This document shows, one piece after another, positions 53,906 through 64,000 of a stretch of 64,000 nt of DNA (positions within the stretch are counted from its first letter, which is position 1; every line of letters starts with the position of its first letter). Source of the DNA: Aphanomyces cochlioides. Taxonomy: Eukaryota > Oomycota > Saprolegniomycetes > Saprolegniales > Verrucalvaceae. The stretch is taken from assembly GCA_019828595.1 (NCBI GenBank), contig JAHQRK010000005.1, positions 2,418,001-2,482,000 of the forward strand, in the 5' to 3' direction. The position numbers and the translations under genes were made by a program. The notes under the pieces were generated by a model, which ran no database searches, had not been told where the DNA came from, and worked only from the letters and a program-made list of their open reading frames with translations.

Positions 53906-55480
53906 GAGACAAGTTCGTTCATAATAGCAGCATTGAGTGGTCAACATTGTATTGCCCGATATCCATGGCAAATATCCATTTGGTGTGATGTTGTCAATTA
54001 TTTGGTGTGTTGCTCAATACTTGGTGTCATGTTTTGTCACGATGTTACCCATGTTGCTGGACGTGCCAGTTGTCGATAATATTAATAATCAAACAATTCC
54101 ACATACAAAATGAAAATATTGTCCTACTATTTAAAATAATACCTGCCAAAGATGAGATGGATGGCAGTTGAGTTTTTCTGGGACGATGCAAGGTGAGATG
54201 CATGTCTTAGGATAGCTTCACTCGGGCAGAAAAGGCCGCTGAATAAGCGGTCAACACACTGTGCAGTAGGGTGACGAGCCCTTTCTGCCACTTTAAGCCA
54301 TACTCTGGCCAGAGGCTTGGACTCCGAAAGGCGAATTCCGACGCGATATACGAATGTTACGAAGTAGGGCCTTTTTGACTCGAAATATCGGACATTTTCA
54401 TAGAGCAGCCAGGGACAGCTAAAACGTGTGTTTTTACTGTATTTTCATATTGACTTTGGACGAGTAAATCCTCTCCCCATAGTTCAACTTTTTACAGTAA
54501 GGGGACAATGTGTAACGTTGGTTACCACTATTGCAATTGATGGTGCTACTTTTATTGATGGAGTACCACTGTTGATAGTGGGCCTACGGCGAGTATCATG
54601 AATCAATTAAGGGGTGTTGCATGAATACTTAGCAGGTGTATTACCCAGTATCAAAGTTTCAACTCATTGTGTGATGGGGGGGCGTGTGCGGAAGGAAACT
54701 CACACACTCACACAAGAATTTGTCGGTCAAAGGCTCTTTATGAGACTTTCGACCTGCAAGCGTTTTGAGAGTGCAAAGGGTACAACGAACGACTCGGAGT
54801 TTGCAAGGTTTCGAGTGGAAAAAGGTTGGGATAAAAGGGGGAGGTGTTTCGAAGCCCGTCGAAACTCGCGTCAAAACTCACTTCGAGCGCTGGTTAAGGG
54901 CTATTCACAAGATCACAGTACAAGGGGGTCGCTGGCACACCGGGCACAACAACCAAAAACAGGATCACGCAGCCGCAATGAAAGTCGGTCGTGCGCTCCA
55001 AAACTAACTGTCTTGGATTGGGGTACTTCTTCGAACAGGTGAAGCTGTTGACCTTAGGTCATACACGACAAAGCGAAAGTGAATTCAAAGGTTAACTATC
55101 TACTCGACTTTTCTCTATTCTGGTCCATTGTTCCTATATCGTTTCTGCTCACTCTCTTTACCGCAGCGTCCCCCAGCATTGGCCAAGCTTCATCTGTAAC
55201 TTGTTCGCTGCTTGTTGGTTGGCCCTCGTGCTTTCATCTGTCGAGGATGTGCCATCGCGAGGCAATCGGTTGGTTCACGCTTCGGTGGTGGCGCTCTACA
55301 GTCATGTGAATGCGCGCGCGTTCTTGTTTTCTGTGTCTTCTGCATCATGCTTCATCACAATTGGATGTATGAGTTCAATAAGCGATATTAAACAATGTGA
55401 TGTTTAATAAATACCGCGAATTCTGTACGATTTATGAAAGAAATGAGTAGTATTTTCTGGCAAACCACATTATGTTAAGC
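53906..55480. other. Transposon filler, no recognisable gene
   Basis: Interior of the 5.8 kb element. A plus-strand frame at 54614-55042 is open for 142 codons but shows no motif. Short 'TTGGTGTG..GTTGTCAAT' repeats lie around 53980-54030. Confidence 0.35.
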
Positions 55481-55484
55481 TTAA

Positions 55485-56970
55485 GTGGCGGGACACACAT
55501 CCACAGTATTTTTACGATCCAATCACATTATCATTTTTGTGTTGATGTTTTTGTATGAACATTTGTCTGACGCAGTTTTGTGCGTAGAAAATAACAACTA
55601 CTCGGCCTCTAAGAAAGGCAAAGGCAATGGCAATTATGACAATGACAATCAAGGACATGCGATCGATAACTCCGAACCTGGGAAGCAAGCAGAGCGGAAT
55701 GAAGTACATGCTACCGAACAAGAGTCTGCATCAACTGGAGCTAATGGCTGGGCTGTGGATGACGATGCCTTGAATCAGGGCAATATTAACGACGAGGCGG
55801 CTATGAGAATGGCCAAGAAGGCGGAGTACAACAAACGTGCTCGCGAAAAGAAACGGCAAGCTATCGTGGATGAAGTCGACGAAGAGGTGGCAATGGAAAA
55901 ATCCAAAAAGGCGGAGTACAACAATCGTGCTCGCGAAAAGAAACGACAAGCTCTCCTGGAAGAGGTCGACAAATCCAAAAAGGCGGAGTACAACAATCGT
56001 GCTCGCGAAAAGAAACGGCATGCTATCGTGGAAGATTTCGACAAAGAGGTGGCTATGAAAAGATCCAAGAAGGCGGAATACAACAAACATGCTCGCGAAA
56101 AAAACACAACACTGAGGTTGCGAATCAAGGGCGGGGTGCCATCATTTTGCACCATACGGACATGGATAAGAGCGACGAAGAGGAAACCAAGGAGGGAGAA
56201 GACAGAATCCATTTTCACGCTCAAAGTGACCATCATCTCAAGATTCTGGCAGCTCAGGAGCAAGAAGATCGCGAGCGCAGAGTTGACAATCGAAGGATCT
56301 ATGCTGCGCTACAACCTAACCGTATGAATGAAGGAGGTGAAGAAGAAACCAAGGAAGAAGATATTTCCGATGGAAATGTGGATTGCAACACTGACAATCA
56401 ATTACTTGCCTTGGCAAATGCTGATCCTCCGCTAAACCTGGATGTAGATTTGATTGATGTACCTCCTCGCGAGCAAGGATTAAGTCTCCGGAATAAACCC
56501 AAGGGTCGCCCGAAGAAGAAGAGTGATCACAACAGTGCACGCGTCAGTTTCGATGACTTCGATGAATCATTGGTGCCTCTTCATACTATTGAGCAGCGTT
56601 CGATTTGCCGCCATTGCGAAGCGAAGATTTGGTCAGGCGAAGAAAAGGACTGCTGCGGTGGAGGCACTCGAGAGCTGCCTGTTGCTACCTGGCCTGACAC
56701 ACCCGAGTTTCGCGAATACATTGCTTTGTTCAAAACCAGAGGGTTTGTCAATAACACTCGCCGGTACAACGCCCTCTTTGCCTTTACATCTATTGGTACC
56801 CAAGAAATTATTCACGGCAACGGTGGGCCGAGATCTTATACAATCCAAGGCGCTTCGCATCATTTTATTGGACCAATGTTGCCTGCGGACGAAGAACAAG
56901 CCAGTAGAACCTCCACCCACCACATGCCACGCTCCCATTGGACACAACCGTAGATTACCATCTAAGGTTC
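55485..56970 (+). mobile_element. Helitron-type protein fragment with 27-residue repeats
   Basis: The first frame (55485-56110) has an acidic start and four copies of a unit like KKAEYNKRAREKKRQAIVDE-VDEEVAM (third copy shortened). A frameshift near 56105-56150 leads to a second frame (to 56953). That frame has SICRHCEAKIWSGEEKDCCG, VNNTRRYNALFAFTSIG and SYTIQGASHHFIGPMLP, the conserved region that precedes the Helitron replication-initiator domain. The frame ends before any HUH motif or helicase. It is a dead 5' fragment. Confidence 0.75.
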
Positions 56971-57009
56971 GCCTTTCTCCATCTAGATATACTATGTCTC
57001 GGACATGTT

Positions 57010-57070
57010 GGTAGTCGCCTTGAGCATCATCTAAGCGCATAGTCGCCTTGAGCATCATCTAAGCGCATGG
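57010..57070. repeat. 29 bp tandem duplication
   Basis: AGTCGCCTTGAGCATCATCT-AAGCGCAT occurs twice in direct succession right after the Helitron fragment. This may be a filler duplication at a break repair site. Confidence 0.7.
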
Positions 57071-57733
57071 CCATCAATGTCTTGCCGTCAAATGCGCCGT
57101 GAATAGGACTGGGTACCTCGAGCGTCTGTATTATCACTTATAAGTCGTTCGTGTTATCTGTGCAAGTACTGGCATTTTTGCACAACAAAACAGGGAAACT
57201 ATTGAGGCCAATTCGAAGTAAAATAAGAAAGAAGTGAATAAGGAGTGCGAAGTAAATGCCGTCTCCTTAGTTTCAAAATAATATGATCTCTGATTGGATA
57301 ATTTATTTTTCTTTCGGTACGAGTCGACGGTTTTTTGGTCAGGACATGATTTATCTCCTGACGAAAAAAAAATATTCGTCAGTCAACAGTAGCCAATCAG
57401 AATGCTCGGCGTTAACTTATTTTTTTACGGCCTGAATCAAATTCAAAATTCATAGTATGGCTTCAAACGTTTCATGTGTGTGAGCAAATCTTTGTTATTT
57501 CCAAAGCAAAACGCTCCACCCAGGGGCGTAGCCCTGGCCTCACCCTAGTAGTTATTAATAATCGATCAGTTCTCTAGCTAGTGACTTCGATAATTTATAT
57601 ATTAGGGGGGTCACTATTTCGAGGGATGACTGTATCCGTTTTTCTGCTGTATCGCTCGAAATAGTTAATCCTCGTCAAAATCGAAGTTTATTCCTCTTGC
57701 GAATGTTCAGAAACTTGCTGATCTTTGAGATCG

Positions 57734-58250
57734 ATGACAAACCTTGACAGAGAGAGAGCCATGAAGGTCTCTCGTGTGTCAGTCTTTGCCATCTCGTGGG
57801 TGATCACCTTTCTCACGTCCGGAGGCTTGAGCTCTGGGTCAAACGCTCTTTGGTGTCTTACTCGATATTATCGGTCCACGATATACAACAATCGTCTCAT
57901 TCTTGGTACGTAAGTCCATGCTGCGATCGCTCAACGTTGTGTAGTTTTCCATCGCTGGTAACTTCTTTATGGCGTATGGAAACTCGCACAACGGCACAGA
58001 TAGCCTCATCGTATCTGGTTACGTTCTCATTACGTTTGGAGACATGGGTGTGCTCGTCTCGACCATTCAATTGTCTTATTTATTTCCCGAACCATCGGTT
58101 TACATAAGCTTGCTTGTTTCCGCATTCAGTTGCTCAGGTAAGTTGTCTACAAGATCACCACATGAATAGGTCCGTCGTGTAGGCTACATTTACATTTTTC
58201 TTGAGCTCGACATCTCCAGACAAGCTTTCTTTGTCGGCTACAGGTAAACC
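57734..58250 (+). pseudogene. MFS transporter pseudogene 4
   Basis: ATG..MTNLDRERAMKVSRVSVFA then SWVITFLTSGGLSSG matches exon 1. A remnant of exon 2 follows (RSTIYNNRLI). Next is an exon-3 copy with FMAYGNSHNGTDSLIVSGYV and an exon-4 copy with GYIYIFLELDISRQAFFVGY. Exon 2 is mostly deleted and exons 5-7 are absent. It starts 100 bp right of the 5.8 kb element, so it was probably adjacent to the 50.1 kb gene before the insertion. Confidence 0.75.
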
Positions 58251-58835
58251 ATAATGACTAGTTCATCCCAAATGCGCTTGTGCTGTAGCATCCTTGTTGA
58301 AAATCAAGCATTTGGATGAAGTCGATTTTCTACATCAAGAATCACCTAGAACTGTGCAGTAAATGTAGGAGTCAGGAAAATCCACCTTATGTAACGAGTA
58401 AATTTGATGAAGCCTGTCAGAGGAAACTTGAATTAACTTATGAGTTCATCGTAGTTTGAATGAATCTTACTGATAGGGGAATGACACGTGTTAATTTCAG
58501 CAAAACAAGAACATGTGCAACATCATTTCGTGATGCCTAGCGATGCTAACTTGACTAGTCAGGCTGAGTATGAGTCGGAATTTACTAGTTTTTGTAGCAT
58601 TCCACTTGGCGAGCCAGCAAACTTCTGGGTCCCGAAATATCGACCGACACGAACGATTCTATCATAAAAACCGAAAATGTGAAATCATTCATCGGAATAA
58701 CACGATCATACCAACAATTTGCTAGTGAATTGACACTTGATCGCGATGATGATCTTGCATAAGTGATATTCCAGTGGATATGCGGAAGGATCAATATATT
58801 TTTTCTGCTACATTCGATCGATTAATGGTTCCATC
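58251..58835. other. Intergenic, no gene seen
   Basis: AT-rich, no coding signal and no repeat found. Confidence 0.4.
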
Positions 58836-58839
58836 TACA

Positions 58840-60261
58840 CTACCTGGCAGTTCGTGGTCGATATAAAGTGCCACCAACTTGCTCTGTGAAGCAATCGATA
58901 CTACTACCATCTTCAATACCAATGCCATCAACGGTAACGTTGCCCTTGAGGCGAACACCATCATAGAAGAACCGGAGTGTCTCGACGGGCACACCCTTAA
59001 TCTTCGCAAAGTTGTCGAATATTTTTTGAAGGTACGCAGTTCGCTTTACTTTGAACTCCAGATCTTCGTCGTCAGTGCATTTGAGCTTCAGTTTGATTGT
59101 TTTGGATTTGACTAATGGTACATTAGCTTGTTTTTGCTGTCTCATCTTTTCGGTCTTGATGACGTCGTCAGGCGCGGTCTGCTCTGAAGTACTGGGCTGG
59201 CGTTGCATTGAAAAGTATGGGCTCCCATCGTGGTCTAGTTCGTCTGCTGCAAGTGTTTGACGCTTGGTAGGTCTTGGTTGTCTTTTAAATTCTCGAGCTA
59301 TCACGCGTTTAAAAGGATTCTTTGTGGATGCAGTGGCTATTGTCAAAGTGGAAGTTGAAGGAGGCTCATTCAGCTCTCCATCGGTACACATCTGTCTTGA
59401 TTGTCGGGAAGCACACTTATTTAACTCTTGCGCCGATAATGGCTGTGACTGGCTGGCATTAGCTTTACTGTGATGTTGAGATTGATGCGGATTGTCTTCA
59501 AGACTTTCTGATATCACGTTGATATTAAGCGAATGAAATTCAAAGGGAGTCGTAAACACCGGGCTCGGGTGTTTCTTCATTGGAGTCTCTTTCTGGCTTG
59601 CAGGAAAGGGCATTGTTGAATCGATAATAGGGCTAGAAGACTCAGGGGTCACATTTCTCGAAGTCCCAGGAATATGCTGCGGTACTGCAGGGTCGATAGG
59701 AGCAATATTTTGGCCAAGTGAAGGCGAAGCACTCATGTTTTTGCTGCAGTAGTCTTTATTGTGTCCATTCTTCTCATTATCGAGATGCTTGTTAACATTG
59801 TCTTCGGCTAAGGTTGCAATATCATTTGAGACCGTCTCGTCTCCCACCACTTGTGTTGACTCTATATAATCGCAAACTCCTGCGACGTCAGGATCTTGTT
59901 GCATCATATTTGGAATTTCTTCGCTCGGTGTTCTCGGTATTTCGCAATCGACCCCACTTGATAGTATTGTTTGTTGGTGATTCGGAATCGTTGCTTTGCT
60001 GCTGTTATGGGGGGGCGATATTCCAGTCAAGTGTTTTGTGGGAACGGGGACCACATTGTATGAATCTAAAACATCATTGTATGCATCCATCGGTGGTGAA
60101 GCGAAAACAGACAAGCTCTTGACTGGTTGCGACGTATGCAGCTTGGGTGGGAGATGTGGGCCATTGGTGTCATTAACTTGCTGAGATCTCATGGGCTGCG
60201 CAAAGAAACCATCGTGGAGAGGCGAAGCACGCCCACGCTGTGAAGGTTGCTCCGAGAACAT
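58840..60261 (-). CDS. Long protein with C-terminal SUMO-like domain (473 aa)
   Basis: A single exon from ATG 60261. About 385 residues are Ser/Pro/Gln/His-rich and probably disordered, with several SP/TP sites. A basic patch VIAREFKRQPRPTKRQTL could be a nuclear signal. The last 85 residues align along the whole SUMO fold of the gene at 27.4 kb: TIKLKLKCTDDEDLEFKVKR, KIFDNFAKIKGVPVETLRFF, YDGVRLKGN, SSIDCFTEQVGG. A tail TLYRPRTAR follows the diglycine. Unlike SUMO-like domains of Rad60/NIP45 (which lack a diglycine), the QVGG is kept. Role unknown; possibly a SUMO precursor fused to a long N-terminal tail, or a SUMO-mimic scaffold. Confidence 0.7.
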   Translation of the reverse strand: MFSEQPSQRGRASPLHDGFFAQPMRSQQVNDTNGPHLPPKLHTSQPVKSLSVFASPPMDAYNDVLDSYNVVPVPTKHLTGISPPHNSSKATIPNHQQTILSSGVDCEIPRTPSEEIPNMMQQDPDVAGVCDYIESTQVVGDETVSNDIATLAEDNVNKHLDNEKNGHNKDYCSKNMSASPSLGQNIAPIDPAVPQHIPGTSRNVTPESSSPIIDSTMPFPASQKETPMKKHPSPVFTTPFEFHSLNINVISESLEDNPHQSQHHSKANASQSQPLSAQELNKCASRQSRQMCTDGELNEPPSTSTLTIATASTKNPFKRVIAREFKRQPRPTKRQTLAADELDHDGSPYFSMQRQPSTSEQTAPDDVIKTEKMRQQKQANVPLVKSKTIKLKLKCTDDEDLEFKVKRTAYLQKIFDNFAKIKGVPVETLRFFYDGVRLKGNVTVDGIGIEDGSSIDCFTEQVGGTLYRPRTAR

Positions 60262-60488
60262 CGAAGTGCGCGACACTCGTCAAATCTTGAAGTGCAGAAG
60301 ATACATTTTTGAAAAAGCGCGCGAAATTAAATACAAGACGTAAATTTATACTTCGAATTTGTATGAGAATGTGCGACTATAATATTCATTATAAGAGGTT
60401 TGTTGGACTTAATTGCAAAAACTATATAGTATCAAAGTATATCGAGATGCACAGTATTGTCCGCTTGGATTTGCTGTCTCAAACTGAT

Positions 60489-61256
60489 ATGGCGACGACA
60501 ACGTATTTGGCAGTGTTTAACGCCGCAAGCCTTGCAGGATGGACGTACATCATGGCAGAGACAAGTTTGGTCTTGTACAAGGACCAAGATATTGTTATAT
60601 CCTCGGCCAAACTCTGGAGCCTGGTTGCGTATCCACTCAAGTTGATCCAGATATTTGCAGTGCTCGACGTTATGCACGGCATCTTTGGGATTGTTCGGTC
60701 GCCTCTTGGACTCACTCTTTCTCAAGGTATAGCAGGAGACACCACTCACTGTATTGACTATCTACGGATAGTGTGCACACGGTTCTTTAACCTCTTTGTG
60801 ATTTATTCATTGTGCCCAGACTCACGTTACCACGAGGGCTTCATATTGACCGTTATTGTGTGGGCACTCATTGCAATTGCTCGCCACGGTATTTATCTGC
60901 TCAACTTAATTACTGGTGTACGTATGTGGCATTGACAAAATAGCTTAAGATGTTCGTTGTAGGGTCAAAATTGGTTTGTCTCCTTGCAAATCCTATTGTG
61001 TCTCGTGTTGTATCCTCTTGGTTTAGTGGGTGAAGCCAGCTGCGTTCTAAAAGCTCTTCCATTCCTATCGGCTGGTGTCTACTCGATTCAAATGCCCAAT
61101 GACCACAATATCTCCCTCTCCTTGCTCACCATTGTGTACATCATGTTCGGGCTCTCATGTATCCACCTCTTTTTGAGGCTGTCAAATGCAGCAAGTCAGA
61201 GCAGGCAGCCAACCCTTCCAGCTGGATATCATGATGCAGCTTTGAAGTCCAAGTGA
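60489..61256 (+). CDS. Very-long-chain 3-hydroxyacyl-CoA dehydratase (HACD/PHS1), copy 1
   Basis: Exons 60489-60726, 60772-60917 and 60963-61256 join in frame to 225 aa. The ATG at 60489 is chosen because it aligns with the start of the tandem copy; an earlier in-frame ATG at 60447 is possible. The product has six hydrophobic segments. SLAGWTYIMAETSLVLYK, VLDVMHGIFGIVRSP and CLVLYPLGLVGEASC follow the PHS1 pattern, with the catalytic Tyr and Glu (Y..7..E) retained in LYPLGLVGE. The product dehydrates 3-hydroxyacyl-CoA in the ER fatty-acid elongation cycle. Copy 2 lies 1.6 kb downstream. Confidence 0.88.
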
Positions 61257-62890
61257 GTCTAGTTTGCTTCAATTTTAGAGTGTGGAGACCAAACTGCCCC
61301 CCCCTGTAAATCTTCGAAGAGATTGATTTTATGTCGATATGCTTGATCTGTCTCTTCTTATCCTTTGCGTGTAATTAGCGAAATAGCTACTCAGTACTGG
61401 AAATCCACAAAATCTCCCTTGAATTTCTCTTTCATCCACAGAAAGCAGGACATACTCATGTGTTTGTTGATGGATAACGATAAGGTAGAGCTCAAGATTA
61501 ATACATGTAAATTGATTTCGATAATTTTAATGTATTGAAAAATAAGTACATTAAGTTAATTGTAATCAATAGATTATTGTTGATTTGATACGAATTTCCA
61601 GACCCGTTCAATCGAATCACGCCGGCGGATCGATTCACCAATCGACGCCATTGGCTAATAAATATTTTGGGCGATTTTGATTGGCTGAATAGAATTTTAA
61701 AGAAAGTACAGTTCCCATGAGAGAAAGTACTGTTCTAATTTTCATTCATCCAATGTATTGGCGCGATTGGAGATTGATACAAAAAACGAATCCAAATTGG
61801 GAAATTTCTAGCGAATCCACAATATACTAAGATGTTTACATCTGCGGCATCTGTGTTAAGAATTTCATATTTTTGTATGGGGTGTGTTAAAGATTCCAAC
61901 ACAAATGCCTGGAATCCATGTTCAATGATAAATTTATACTTGATTTCATTATATGTATCCGGAAAGTGCAAGATTCCAGGCAATCCATCACATTTATTTA
62001 CATTCGGCTGATTGGCCAATATTATAAAGCTAGAAGTACTGAGCAGTATCAAGCAAAGTTGAAAAACTTTTAGATGCAATCGCTCTTAACTCCAATACTT
62101 TGCATTGCTCGAGCAATCAAAATTTCATAAGGCATTCTATGTATTTGAGGATTATTCTAACGAAATTTATTTAATTGCCAGTGGCTTGCTGCGATTTTTC
62201 TGAATTGTTTGCCTCTGCTGTTCCTCATTGCTGAACTAGATGAATTTGGTCGAATTCACCAGCACGGCATATTTTAAACTAATGAACATAACTGTGTTGT
62301 GAGTAATAATAAAGTTCAGGTGCCCAAATGAATGGCACAAAGCTTCTCGTAGTTCTGTGATTTGTTTAAGCATCGGTATCGGTGGTAATAGTCATAGTAG
62401 ATCGCACGATCAATTTGAGAAACACTTCAGCAGAAGTGTTGAGAATTGCAAAGCTTTGTTGAAGGGAAAATTTACGAAAATGCAGTTTGATGTCATTGTT
62501 TATTCAGACTTGTGAAAGAGATATCTTCATCAGAGATCTTAAGGGAGGGCGACAAAGGAAGATATACGACTATATTCATTATTGTGGGCGATAAACAGAG
62601 AGAAAGCATTCACCCTCTTGTGTTTCAAAGAATGGAATTAAATCTTTGCAAGAAGCTGCTGTGTTCTCTGAACATTTCATGTCTGTCAAAATAGATTTAT
62701 GACCAATCATATTGAGTATTTTGGTGTGATGAAACTCCTAACACAGATGCCGTCATTATATACTTTTAGAGTACAATTATTTATGAACGTCATCAAACAA
62801 GTCATTTACGTCATTGACTTCACGATTGGCTGGCTCCATCCGTGTTGACACATCCACAATCTATCGACGACCACTCCAACTTTATTGGCG
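61257..62890. other. AT-rich spacer between the HACD copies, no gene seen
   Basis: A minus-strand frame of 114 codons at 62079-61735 has a hydrophobic start (HLKVFQLCLILLSTSSFIIL) but opens with TTG after an in-frame stop and has no usable ATG. Inverted ATTGGC/GCCAAT motifs are frequent. No gene is supported. Confidence 0.4.
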
Positions 62891-62892
62891 AC

Positions 62893-63618
62893 ATGATCAA
62901 GAACCTCTACTTGACGCTGTACAACCTCGCATGCTGTGCCGGATGGGCGTATGTCCTCGGCTTGACGTTCCAGACTGTGAACCAAGACCGCAACATTGAT
63001 GTTTCCACTGCGAAGCTCTGGGACATCGTTGAGATCCCTCTCAAAATTGTTCAAACAGCGGCCTTCATGGAAATCCTCCACGCCATGTTTGGCATCGTCC
63101 GATCGCCCGTCTTTTCGACTGTCTTGCAAGGTAAATAGTGCTTCACACATGGATGTGTCCTTATTCATTGCCATGGAATAGTGAGCTCGCGTCTTGCTCT
63201 CTTGTGGATGATCAATGACTTGGTGCCTGAAACGCGCACGCATTGGGGATTTGTCATGATGGTCACCTCGTGGTCGCTCGTTGAAGTCCCTCGCTATGCC
63301 TTCTATGCTTTGAACTTGTGGAATGCCGTCCCAGACTGGTTGTTCTTCTTGCGCTACCACTTATTCATGGTGCTCTACCCAACTGGTATTTCGGGCGAAG
63401 TGTCGTGCATGTTGTCTGCTCTTCCCTACGTCACTAACGGCGCCTACGCGATTCAAATGCCCAACGACCACAATGTTGCCATCTCGCTCCAGTTTATGAT
63501 TTACCTCACGTTGGTTGTTTACGTGCCAGGCTCACCTTTCATGTACCAAAACATGAACAACATGCGCAAGAAGGCATATGCCAAGAAGAATGAGGCCAAG
63601 ACTCTCAAAAAGGACTAA
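62893..63618 (+). CDS. Very-long-chain 3-hydroxyacyl-CoA dehydratase (HACD/PHS1), copy 2
   Basis: Exons 62893-63130 and 63182-63618 join in frame to 224 aa. It shares the first intron position and exon-1 length (238 bp) with copy 1 but lacks the second intron. CAGWAYVLGLTFQTVNQDRN, IRSP-type MFGIVRSPVFSTV, EVPRYAFYALNLW and RYHLFMVLYPTGISGEVSC are all family hallmarks, with the catalytic Tyr and Glu intact. The C-terminus is Lys-rich (KKAYAKKNEAKTLKKD), which fits an ER-retention-type tail. Confidence 0.92.
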
Positions 63619-63699
63619 GTGCCTCAAAGAGCTACCTTTTTGATCTTCTGCTCTGTCTCACTCTTGAAGATAAACACCAAATATCGTGTTGCATCCATC

Positions 63700-64000
63700 T
63701 TATAGATATTCTTCCCTGTGGCTCTTACTCTTACGACCAGTCGCCACCTTGTTGTCATCATCCGAATCATGAATTTCAGCGAATTCAAACTCCGCCGCCG
63801 AGGTTCTTGGTTGCTTTGGGGCCGCGAGACCACGAGGTGGTGGCGAATCGACATCGTCGTCATCTGAATCCGAATCGGACGACACATCCGACTCCATGTC
63901 GACCAAACTCGACAACACATTCTTGTCAGCTGCACCGCGAAGCAAAATCGTATCGTTCACACTCACGACCGATTTGGACAAAGAATTTCGCCTCACGCTT
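63700..64000 (-). CDS. Acidic hypothetical protein, C-terminal part (partial)
   Basis: The minus-strand frame is open to the window edge. It encodes SVNDTILLRGAADKNVLSSL, then a Ser/Asp-rich run (DVSSDSDSDDDDVDSPPP) and ends GRKSKSHREEYL at 63700. An intron or frame change could lead to DATRYLVFIFKSETEQKIKK, read in another frame at 63700-63630. The start lies outside the window and no family is recognised. Confidence 0.5.
   Translation of the reverse strand, partial: SVRRNSLSKSVVSVNDTILLRGAADKNVLSSLVDMESDVSSDSDSDDDDVDSPPPRGLAAPKQPRTSAAEFEFAEIHDSDDDNKVATGRKSKSHREEYL

Larger units (their letters stand above)
51833..57632. mobile_element. 5.8 kb pogo-type element with nested insertions
   Basis: CAGTCATCCCTCGAAATAGT at 51833 is matched exactly in reverse at 57632; 26 of 26 bp agree (to GACCCC). 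Both ends are flanked by TA (51831-51832, 57633-57634), the expected target duplication. The CAGT start and a truncated CENP-B-type transposase start at 53382 point to pogo/Tigger. The interior is filled by a DUF7869-type element, a minisatellite and a Helitron fragment. Confidence 0.75.

Noticed and set aside
55485..56970. Host nuclear protein with charged repeats
   Set aside because: The continuation in the next frame carries the conserved region of Helitron proteins, and the fragment sits inside a transposon nest.
58840..60261. Rad60/NIP45 orthologue
   Set aside because: The C-terminal domain resembles conventional SUMO and keeps QVGG; Rad60/NIP45 have two SUMO-like domains without diglycine, and only one is visible here.
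61735..62079. Putative secreted 114 aa protein
   Set aside because: The frame opens with TTG directly after a stop and contains no ATG before the hydrophobic stretch; no homologue or intron could be seen.

Overview
The window is eukaryotic nuclear DNA. Short introns (about 41-55 bp, GT/AG), dense single-copy genes and the mix of transposons (chromodomain Ty3, copia, pogo/Tigger, Tc1/mariner, Helitron) suggest an oomycete, perhaps a Saprolegniales member such as Aphanomyces or Saprolegnia. That placement is an inference: no rRNA or marker alignment is available here. No rRNA, tRNA, CRISPR or bacterial operon was seen.

Layout. 1-2.6 kb: the 5' end of a Pol5/MYBBP1A-like gene running off the left edge, and a complete six-exon ORC6 gene. 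2.6-17.8 kb: a mosaic of at least five partial ORC6 copies, each followed by a short ORF with a hydrophobic leader and then by acid-coding DNA folded into long inverted repeats. Interleaved are pieces of an FKBP15-like gene, two broken TMEM185-like copies, one intact TMEM185-like gene (12.0-13.2 kb) and small TIR elements. 17.9-30.6 kb: orderly genes: a second intact TMEM185-like gene, RPS19, NOP58, TRAPPC2, ALG14, a bZIP factor, a TMBIM/Bax-inhibitor-like protein, SUMO, an atypical dual-specificity phosphatase and a seven-exon MFS transporter. 31.9-34.3 kb: three decayed MFS copies. 34.3-49.3 kb: nested transposons (Ty3, rearranged copia, a DD34E IS630/Tc1-type element split by a Tigger-like MITE, an apparently intact pogo/Tigger element, a broken mariner and a broken Tc1). 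50.1-58.2 kb: a second intact MFS gene with the same exon sizes, then a 5.8 kb pogo-type element that itself carries a DUF7869-type transposon and a Helitron fragment, then another MFS relic. 58.8-64 kb: a long protein ending in a SUMO-like domain, two tandem HACD/PHS1 dehydratase paralogs and the 3' end of an acidic protein.

How it fits together. The conserved genes serve replication (ORC6), ribosome biogenesis (Pol5-like, NOP58, RPS19), vesicle tethering (TRAPPC2), N-glycan assembly (ALG14), sumoylation and very-long-chain fatty acid synthesis. A TATCCGGATA-type motif lies just upstream of the start codons of ORC6, TRAPPC2/ALG14 and the phosphatase, and is also carried by the ORC6 fragments. 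The MFS and TMEM185 families expanded locally, with only some copies intact. The oddest structure is the recurrent ORC6-fragment plus leader plus acidic-palindrome module.

Limits: exon joins were worked out by hand from splice signals, reading frame and family knowledge. Nothing was aligned against a database.
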